Source: JAFGRR01 sp964499235
GTDB lineage: Bacteria; Planctomycetota; Phycisphaerae; UBA1845; Fen-1342
Length of the DNA: 64,000 nucleotides
Assembly (NCBI GenBank): GCA_964499235.1
Contig: CAZCKC010000001.1
Coordinates: forward strand, 62,001-126,000
Direction of reading: 5' to 3'
Position numbers and translations under genes: made by a program. The notes under the pieces were generated by a model. That model worked only from the letters and a program-made list of their open reading frames with translations, did not search any database and was not told the DNA's origin. This document shows, in pieces, positions 58,397-64,000 of this stretch; position 1 is the first letter of the stretch, and the number at the start of each line of letters is the position of its first letter.

Positions 58397-59482
58397 CCAT
58401 TCGAGCCACTCGGTCGCGTTCTGCCAGCCAATCGGGAACGTCGCGATGTCGATCGGCGACCGGTCGAAGGTTTGGTCGTTGAACAACGCTTCGTTGAAAC
58501 ACGTCGCGTCCATGACGTCGAAGCAGTCGTGCACGTGCACCAGCCCCAGCAGGTGCCCGAGCTCGTGGGCGGCCGTGTTGCCCATCGCCACCGCCAGCTC
58601 CTCCAGCGTCGGGTCGCGAAAGAACGAGTCGCGGAACGGGCTCGCGAAGATCACCGCCTCGTCGCTCGGATCCTGGTTCCAGACGTCGATCTGCTCGGCC
58701 AGTCCGAACGCCACCGTGCTCGAGCCGCCAAAGTGAATCGTGCTGTGCGCCGTCGTCGGCCGCGAATCTTTGTCCGAGTCCGCCACCGTCAGGTTGTAGC
58801 CCGCGTAGCGATCCGCCACGACCGCGACGATCTGCTGCTTCAACGCCGCCGTGTCGTCTGATTCCAGCCCCACCTGCACGGCGTTGAACGGCGGAACGGT
58901 AAACGTGCCCAGCGTCTCGGATGCGATTTCGCCGCCCGCGAAGTTCAAGAACACGGTCGCGCCCACCGGCGACGGGTCGCCCGACTGCCGCGTGATCTCG
59001 ACCGTCACCTCGTATTCACCGGTCGTCGCCGGGCGGGACTGGAAAGCGGCCACCGCCAGGAAAAGCTGCCCCGGCGCGCCGCGGACGACAAAGCTCAGCT
59101 CGGGGTTCTGGTTGCTCGCGTCCGCCGTCCGATCGTCATTGAACGCCTGGATGTCCTCGTCCGAGTCGAAAATCGCCGCTACCGCGTCCAGATCGCCGGT
59201 CCGCCGCTGCACGTCGATGTGCAACTCGTCGCCAGCCGTGAACGGGCCTAGGTCGAACACGTCCACGTCGTTCAGCCCGTCGATCCGCCCGCGGAAGCGC
59301 AGGCTGCTTTGATCACCGACGTCAACGATCGTCGCGTCGGCCACCGAAGCATTGCCGTCCTTGTCGATAAACGGAGCCGGATCCGGGAACGGACACCCGG
59401 CCAGAAACACCAGCCCAAGCCCGAGCACCCACGCGGAAAGTGGCGCTGCCGGCGACCCGTCCTGCTTGGCAATACCCACCAC
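58367..59482 (-). CDS. metzincin-like metalloprotease lipoprotein (copy 1)
   Basis: A 371-residue lipoprotein with signal 'SAWVLGLGLVFLAGC'. The region about 30-170 is a beta-rich module with 'DVDVFDLGPFTAGDELHIDV', as in pre-peptidase C-terminal domains. The metzincin part is in the C-terminal half: 'AAHELGHLLGLVHVHD' (HExxHxxGxxH) and a Met-turn-like 'FDVMDATC'. It is probably an outer-surface zinc protease. Start GTG 59482 has GGAGGA 7 bases upstream. It follows its paralogue by 14 bases on the same strand. Confidence 0.78.
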   Translation of the reverse strand: MVGIAKQDGSPAAPLSAWVLGLGLVFLAGCPFPDPAPFIDKDGNASVADATIVDVGDQSSLRFRGRIDGLNDVDVFDLGPFTAGDELHIDVQRRTGDLDAVAAIFDSDEDIQAFNDDRTADASNQNPELSFVVRGAPGQLFLAVAAFQSRPATTGEYEVTVEITRQSGDPSPVGATVFLNFAGGEIASETLGTFTVPPFNAVQVGLESDDTAALKQQIVAVVADRYAGYNLTVADSDKDSRPTTAHSTIHFGGSSTVAFGLAEQIDVWNQDPSDEAVIFASPFRDSFFRDPTLEELAVAMGNTAAHELGHLLGLVHVHDCFDVMDATCFNEALFNDQTFDRSPIDIATFPIGWQNATEWLEWLLGFRISDA

Positions 59483-59496
59483 GCCAACGTCCTCCG

Positions 59497-60723
59497 CTAA
59501 TAGCGGGCTGGCGCCAGCTTGGCACACGTGCCGCACCGCTGGGTCAGCTCGCTACGGATGTACCGGTACAGCGTAGCGTCCGCGCCACCCCGGTGAAAGA
59601 GCGCCTGCTTGCTGCCGCTCAGCACGCTGCCCGAACGCCAGCCCACCCCCATTCCCAGTAGCGCCGGGCTATCCTCGAAGCCCGTCGGGAAGACGGCCTC
59701 ATATAGCGGTCCGCGCCCGAACTGCTGATCGATCGCCAGCTCCCACGCCGTGGCTGTCGTGTCCATGATCGCCTCGGGGTCGGCCTGATGATACAGCCCC
59801 AGCAGGTGCCCGAGCTCATGCGAGGCGGTGTTCGCGATCATCATCGCCATCTCGTCAACCGTGAGCCCCATCCGGGAATAGATCCCGAAGGTCTCGACGT
59901 AGACGATCGCGTTCTCCGTGACGTCCCGGTTGTAGTGGTCGACGCTGTCCGCCAGCCCCAGCAGGCCCTCGCCACGCCCGCCAAGATAGACCACCGAGTG
60001 CGGCTCCGTCGGGGGCGGGCCTTCCGTCGAGCTGTAGATCTCAACCGCATACGACGCGTAATCCGCCCGCACGCCGGCCACGATCAGGGCCTCCATCTCA
60101 GCCGTGTGACCCGCATAAGCTTCCCCCAGGGTGGCCGCATCGAACGCATTAAAGCCGATCGCATCGGCCGTATGCACGCGGGCCGACGTGACGGGCCCGA
60201 AGTTCAAATACGCCACCTGGGCATTCGGCAACGGGAGTTCCGTCGCGGTACGCGTGACCGAACCGCGCACGGTGGTCGCGAAGTCGCTCGCCGCCGCCAG
60301 CCCCAGCGTTAGCGTGTTGTTGCTCTCGCGCAGCGTGTGCGACAGCGTTCCCGTCGGCCCGAGCACGCTCCGCGTCAGCAGGTTCATGTTCTGGTCAAAC
60401 AGCGCCGCCGTGACATTGGTGAGGTCGCTGAGCTCACGCGCGAACGCGACCCGGTCTCCCGGCAGCCCGCCCGCCAGCGTGTAGAGCACGTACTCACCGG
60501 CCAGAAGGGCCGTATCAACCCGCACCGGCGGCGGCGGTCCGTCCGTGCCGCCCGTCGCAGGGGTAGAACTCCCGTCACCGGCACTCGCCAACGGGTTGCT
60601 CGTGAGCGGCGTCGCACCCCCCTCGTCAACCGGCTCCAGCGTGAGAAGCTCCGGCGCGCAGCCACCCGCCAACAGCGGCCAGCAGACGCCCAGCACAGCG
60701 ATCCAATAAAGTAAACGCACCAT
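59497..60723 (-). CDS. metzincin-like metalloprotease lipoprotein (copy 2)
   Basis: A 408-residue lipoprotein with signal 'YWIAVLGVCWPLLAGGC' and a proline/glycine linker. The N-terminal half is a divergent beta-rich module. The zinc motif is 'ASHELGHLLGLYHQAD' (HExxHxxGxxH) with a Met-turn 'AIMDTT', and 'TENAIVYVETFG' preceding it aligns to copy 1's 'DEAVIFASPF'. It is the first of the two-gene unit. ATG 60723 has AAGGGG about 5 bases upstream; ATG 60738 is also open. Substrate unknown. Confidence 0.78.
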   Translation of the reverse strand: MVRLLYWIAVLGVCWPLLAGGCAPELLTLEPVDEGGATPLTSNPLASAGDGSSTPATGGTDGPPPPVRVDTALLAGEYVLYTLAGGLPGDRVAFARELSDLTNVTAALFDQNMNLLTRSVLGPTGTLSHTLRESNNTLTLGLAAASDFATTVRGSVTRTATELPLPNAQVAYLNFGPVTSARVHTADAIGFNAFDAATLGEAYAGHTAEMEALIVAGVRADYASYAVEIYSSTEGPPPTEPHSVVYLGGRGEGLLGLADSVDHYNRDVTENAIVYVETFGIYSRMGLTVDEMAMMIANTASHELGHLLGLYHQADPEAIMDTTATAWELAIDQQFGRGPLYEAVFPTGFEDSPALLGMGVGWRSGSVLSGSKQALFHRGGADATLYRYIRSELTQRCGTCAKLAPARY

Positions 60724-61148
60724 TGCGGCCCCTTCCATGCGGGAATGGGTCGCAAAGCGGCTCGACTTGGGCGCACGTGATATCGACGGGGCAAGGCGGC
60801 AGAATCAGCGCGAACCCGGTTTTTCGCCGGTCAGGCGTTATCGGTCGTCGCGGATAACGGTTTCGGATACCCGTGTCAGAAAAACATTTGCCGCGCTGAA
60901 CGGGACCCCTCGGAGTAATTCCTACGGGAATTCTGTAGGATTGGCTGATAATGCGGCGATCCTGCTACCCGTCACCAAGCTTGGTGTGACCTAGCAGTTC
61001 TGGTTGTCGCAGCAGCCACAGGGTCCGCGTACTCACGCCGCAGCCCGTAACCCATCCCGCGCCCGGGTCTTTTATTTCGATGCTTTGTTTTGCCGATGCA
61101 CGGGTGGACCAATTGGTTCTTGATACGTCCGCGAGAACGAGGTCGGAC
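60724..61148. other. non-coding gap with two palindromes
   Basis: A 425-base gap between the metzincin unit and the PilZ gene. It contains CGTTATC (60836-60842) with GATAACG (60853-60859), 7-base arms, and the perfect 14-base palindrome CACCAAGCTTGGTG (60973-60986), both operator-like. No gene is convincing. A T-rich patch (61068-61092) lies near the PilZ gene. The divergent promoters of the PilZ and metzincin genes must lie here, but I could not place them reliably. Confidence 0.45.
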
Positions 61149-61541
61149 ATGGACGCAGACCAGATTGTCAAGCTGTCAAGCCGCGTCATCCACGAGTTGC
61201 TCGAGGCCCGGCACGCCAACGCGATCGGCAAGACGCCGGCCGACCAGAAGCGCCGCTCCGAACGCTGGCCCTTTCCTGGAACCGTCGAGCTCTGGCTCCC
61301 GGAGGAGTGTTACGGGGAACGCCACGTCCTCGCCACCATGCACAACCTGAGCCTCGAAGGCCTCGCCATGCGGACCCGCCGACCCATCCCCGTCGGTACC
61401 AGGATCTCGATCGCCCTCCACCAGCCCGAGATGAGCTGCTATGGGCACGCCCTCGTCCGCCACTGCACCCAGGCCCCCATCGGCTACCTCGTCGGCCTGG
61501 AGTTCTGCCTGCCCGACGAAGCCGACGGGAAAGACGATTAG
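61149..61541 (+). CDS. PilZ domain protein
   Basis: A 130-residue protein with a short helical head and one PilZ-type domain: 'KRRSERWPFPGTVELWL' carries the arginines of an RxxxR-like motif, and 'NLSLEGLAMRTRRPIPVG' is the (D/N)xSxxG block. Such domains bind cyclic di-GMP. Both motifs are partly conserved, so binding is probable but not certain. Start ATG 61149 with GAGG about 6 bases upstream. Single gene. Confidence 0.72.
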   Translation: MDADQIVKLSSRVIHELLEARHANAIGKTPADQKRRSERWPFPGTVELWLPEECYGERHVLATMHNLSLEGLAMRTRRPIPVGTRISIALHQPEMSCYGHALVRHCTQAPIGYLVGLEFCLPDEADGKDD

Positions 61542-61653
61542 CCACGCGGCGGAAATCGGCGGCGCCCCGGGCGCCCCGGCCGCCGCAACGCCTGCGCCCG
61601 CATAGCCACGGCGGCCGCTTGCTGGGCGCTCCGCCCGCCCCTAGCATCGCAGC

Positions 61654-62895
61654 ATGCCATCGATGTTTGTCGAACACCGCCTGCCCAACGGCCTCCAGGT
61701 CGTTTGCGAACAGATGCCCCAGGTGACGTCCGCCGCCCTGGCGTTCTATGTCAAGACGGGCTCGCGGCACGAGCATCCCCACGAGCGGGGCGTCAGCCAT
61801 TTCCTCGAGCACATGTGCTTCAAGGGCACCCGGTCGCGGACCTGGTACGACATCAACGTCCGCTTTGACGAGCTCGGCAGCCTCTACAACGCCTTCACCA
61901 GCAAGGAGCAGACCGTCTACTACGGCTGGCTGCCGGCCAAGAACGCCGCCCCCCAGCTCGAGCTCCTGGCCGACCTGCTGCGCCCGGTCCTGCCCCCCGA
62001 CGAGTTCGAGGTCGAGCGGAAGGTAATCCTCGAAGAGATCGCCATGAGCGGCGACAGCTTCGACCACCAGGTCTTCGATTTCCTGCACCGCACCTGCTTC
62101 GCCGACCACCCGCTCGCCCACGAGATCCTCGGCGAGCACGACCAGATCGCGAACCTGCCCCGCGAGACGATGCAGGCCTATCTCGAGGAACGCTACCGGG
62201 CCCGCAACGTCGTCCTGGTCGCCGCCGGCGCTGTTGAGCCCCAGACCCTCTTCGCCGACGCCGGACGCCTCTGCGGTCCCTGGCAGCCGGGCGGCAACGG
62301 GCGGGCCTTTCCTGACCCGCCACCGCTGCCCACCGGCATTCACAAGAAACAGCTCCCCAACTTCAAGCAGCAGTCAGTCGTGCTCCTCTACCCGGCGCCC
62401 GCCCCCGGCGGTCCCTGGGATGAGACCCTCGAGGTCTTCGCGGCCCTCTTCGGCGGCTCGAATTCCCGTTGCTACTGGAACATCGTTCAGAAGGGGATCG
62501 CGACGCAGGCGGGTGCCATCTGGCTCAACTATGCCGGCTATGGCATGCTCGCGTTCTACGCCGACGGCGAGCCGCAGCACGCCGAGCGGATGCTGGCCGC
62601 CCTCCGCCACGAGATCGAGCACGTCAACGTCGACGGCTTCTCCGCCGCCGAGGTCGATCGCGTAAAAAACCGCCTGCGGACCCAGCTCGCGGCTGAAAGC
62701 GAGAGTCCCCGCACCCGCCTCATGCAGATCATTGACGACCTCGACACCTTGGGCGCCGTGCGGACGGCCGAGGCCCGGCTGGCCGCGCTCCGCGCCGTCA
62801 CCCCCGCGCGGCTGAAGCGCTTATTGGACGCCCACCCGATCACCGGCGATGGGCTGCTGCTTTCCGTCGGCCCCCGGGATTGGCCGGGCGTCTGA
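61654..62895 (+). CDS. M16 family zinc peptidase (insulinase/processing peptidase type)
   Basis: A 413-residue M16B protease: inverted zinc motif HxxEH at 49-53 ('GVSHFLEHMCFKGT'), the third ligand in 'EVERKVILEEIAMSGD' (about 129), and the second domain 'PNFKQQSVVLLYPAP', 'FAALFGGSNSRCYWNIVQKG'. Length fits the single-subunit class. It degrades peptides or processes leader peptides; no signal peptide is seen. ATG 61654. Confidence 0.9.
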   Translation: MPSMFVEHRLPNGLQVVCEQMPQVTSAALAFYVKTGSRHEHPHERGVSHFLEHMCFKGTRSRTWYDINVRFDELGSLYNAFTSKEQTVYYGWLPAKNAAPQLELLADLLRPVLPPDEFEVERKVILEEIAMSGDSFDHQVFDFLHRTCFADHPLAHEILGEHDQIANLPRETMQAYLEERYRARNVVLVAAGAVEPQTLFADAGRLCGPWQPGGNGRAFPDPPPLPTGIHKKQLPNFKQQSVVLLYPAPAPGGPWDETLEVFAALFGGSNSRCYWNIVQKGIATQAGAIWLNYAGYGMLAFYADGEPQHAERMLAALRHEIEHVNVDGFSAAEVDRVKNRLRTQLAAESESPRTRLMQIIDDLDTLGAVRTAEARLAALRAVTPARLKRLLDAHPITGDGLLLSVGPRDWPGV

Positions 62896-63050
62896 AAAAA
62901 GCGCCTAACCGCGCCGCTCCTCCCGGATCCCCATAGATAGCCGCCAAGGCTGGATGCTCGGTGGCACCGGGGAACTTTTTGCGCCTGTTTGGTCGAACGG
63001 GGAGCCCGCCCTGGTCGATAGAAACGATGTCTGGCGCCGGGAGTAAGCGC

Positions 63051-63305
63051 GTGGGCCGTGAAGAGCTGATGACCCGTTGCCGTCTGTTTCGCATGCTCGC
63101 CGAGGATGTCGAGCAGGGCCACATTACCAGCTACGAGTTCCACCTCGCCGTCGCCCAGGCCAATGCCGCCGCCGACGAGTGGTCGACGCTGACCGACATG
63201 GCCGCCCCCATCGACGCCCTTGGTGAAGACCTCTCGCCCAATGACCTGATTGCCACCCTCCGGCTGCTCGCCGACGACATGGAGCGCTGCGCCGGGCTCG
63301 TCTGA
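63051..63305 (+). CDS. small helical hypothetical protein
   Basis: An 84-residue protein, mostly predicted helices: 'RLFRMLAEDVEQGHITSYEF', 'LAVAQANAAADEWSTL' and 'NDLIATLRLLADDMERC'. No domain is recognised. GTG 63051 is taken as start with GGGAG 8 bases upstream; an ATG at 63027 is also open. It follows the M16 gene by 155 bases on the same strand. Confidence 0.5.
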   Translation: MGREELMTRCRLFRMLAEDVEQGHITSYEFHLAVAQANAAADEWSTLTDMAAPIDALGEDLSPNDLIATLRLLADDMERCAGLV

Positions 63306-63373
63306 GCGACAACTGCGTCGCCCCGTGCGCCGACCCCGACCGTACGCCGTTGCAGAAGCCCGCGTGTCGATCC

Positions 63374-63409
63374 AAAGAAAACGCCCCGATCCAGGCCGGA
63401 CCGGGGCGT
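63374..63409 (-). terminator. intrinsic terminator for the gene ending at 63454
   Basis: Arms ACGCCCCG (63381-63388) and CGGGGCGT (63402-63409) are perfect over 8 bases; on the minus strand TTTTCTTT follows. It lies about 45 bases after the stop of the repeat protein. Confidence 0.8.
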
Positions 63410-63453
63410 GCGAAGCTGTTACGGCAGAGGTTGTTGCGTAGCCGACAGGGCGC

Positions 63454-64000
63454 CTATTGTGGCGTCAGGCGTGCCCCGGCCGAGACCGACGTCTCTTCGA
63501 ACGGCGGGAAGATCGCCGAGGAGGTCACCGTCCACGTGCCGGTCACTTCGGTCTCCGCGGTCTGCGTGCCGACGAAGTTGTAACGCAGCGTCGACGTGCC
63601 TTCCGACGTGCCAAATAGCTTCACCGTGATCGCCATGCTGATGTTGTTGCCGTTCCGGACCAACTCCCCCGTGGCCTGCACCGTGATCCCGGCGCCGAGG
63701 GTATCGCCGAACGGCGTGTCGGCCGCGTCGCGCGTTACGCCGTCGAGCGGGACCGTTGGGTCGCCGAAGGCGGTCGGCTGATCGTCGACAAACGTCATCT
63801 CGGTGAAGTTCTGGAACGTCTCCGGATTTTGCGGCGAGACCGCGAGCTGCACATCCCAGGTATCCGCGAGCGGGCCGAAGATCGTGTCGCCGCCCGTGTC
63901 GCCACCAGTATCGCCGCCCGTGTCACCGCCGGTGTCGCCACCGGTGTCGCCACCCGTATCACCCCCTGTGTCACCCCCGGTGTCACCGCCGGTGTCGCCC
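63454..64000 (-). CDS. secreted-type protein with GGDT repeats, C-terminal part (5' end outside window)
   Basis: The frame stays open from 63454 to the edge, 182 codons. The first 39 visible residues are about ten GGDT units (63883-64000). Then 142 residues form a beta-rich domain: 'DTWDVQLAVSPQNPETFQNF', 'TAFGDPTVPLDGVTRDA', 'NISMAITVKLFGTSEGTSTL' and 'TGTWTVTSSAIFPP'. The acidic, glycine-rich repeat and the strand pattern fit an extracellular lipoprotein whose signal lies beyond the window; this is inferred. It ends at the terminator at 63374. Confidence 0.72.
   Translation of the reverse strand, partial: GDTGGDTGGDTGGDTGGDTGGDTGGDTGGDTGGDTGGDTIFGPLADTWDVQLAVSPQNPETFQNFTEMTFVDDQPTAFGDPTVPLDGVTRDAADTPFGDTLGAGITVQATGELVRNGNNISMAITVKLFGTSEGTSTLRYNFVGTQTAETEVTGTWTVTSSAIFPPFEETSVSAGARLTPQ
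63883..64000 (-). repeat. tandem 12-base repeat encoding GGDT
   Basis: About ten copies of a 12-base unit (GGCGGTGACACC and variants) that all encode Gly-Gly-Asp-Thr. Copies differ mainly at third positions, so the protein, not the DNA, is conserved. It runs off the window and its full length is unknown. Confidence 0.9.

Noticed and set aside
60724..61148. Cyclic di-GMP riboswitch before the PilZ gene
   Set aside because: I could not find the conserved GEMM core sequence in the gap.
63883..64000. CRISPR-like array
   Set aside because: The unit is 12 bases without spacers and lies in frame in a protein.

Overview
The window looks like a stretch of chromosome from a high-GC, didermic bacterium, most probably a member of the Planctomycetota (inferred from gene content; no rRNA is present). 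Pointers are a membrane protein with a CxxCxYNLxG...CPxCG zinc ribbon, two signal peptidases I with large inserts, a DUF1569 protein, a CII-like small DNA-binding protein, many lipoproteins with a C-terminal GC lipobox, and core genes scattered as single units. Coding density is high, base composition is even, and I see no insertion sequence, prophage, tRNA, rRNA or CRISPR array.

Layout. 1-7.7 kb: truncated AsmA-like gene, a TIM-barrel sugar isomerase, a sialate-type esterase, a redox ArsR regulator with its operator and a four-module sulfur-transfer flavoprotein, then DUF1569 and SDR genes. 7.1-13.7 kb: a complete leftward isc operon (iscR, iscS, iscU, iscA, hscB, hscA, fdx and a zinc-ribbon membrane protein) behind a near-consensus promoter that carries an inverted repeat. 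13.8-18.4 kb: DUF167, lptB and two tandem, unusual lepB paralogues. 18.6-23.5 kb: a 44-codon gene, a rhodanese-like/methyltransferase fusion and two large secreted multidomain proteins (PKD/LamG; metalloprotease-like/TSP3/CBM9/PA14). 23.6-35.3 kb: housekeeping genes (D-2-hydroxyacid dehydrogenase, trpA, gatB, a DedA-like protein, an RlmI-like methyltransferase, USP), a four-gene leftward unit (isomerase paralogue, crcB, DUF190, duplicated nitrilase), an EamA exporter and a DUF3553 protein. 35.4-47.2 kb: a lipoprotein, a tri-haem peroxidase, a squalene-hopene-repeat protein, a minimal zincin, SppA, trpG, a glycoside-hydrolase-like protein, a peroxiredoxin with a histone-like tail, pyrF and a UbiA-family transferase. 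47.2-64 kb: a structured non-coding stretch, a heparinase-like protein divergent from a MscS channel with three periplasmic repeats, a lipocalin, ridA/scpA, trpS, sod, a CII-like regulator, two tandem metzincin lipoproteins, a PilZ protein, an M16 peptidase and a truncated protein with GGDT repeats.

How parts work together. The isc operon encodes cluster assembly (IscS sulfur donor, IscU scaffold, IscA carrier, ferredoxin electron donor) plus the dedicated HscA/HscB chaperones, with IscR as probable feedback regulator. The ArsR gene and the sulfur-transfer fusion probably form a sulfane-sulfur sensing and handling pair. CrcB with DUF190 suggests fluoride export. Several genes point to an active envelope and secretome: two LepB, SppA, LptB, many lipoproteins and secreted metalloproteases. 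No single feature is an obviously new system. The strongest leads are the paired LepB with zinc-ribbon and lectin-like inserts, the peroxiredoxin with a lysine-rich tail, the triplicated sensor region on the MscS channel and the complete isc-hsc operon with a zinc-finger HscB.
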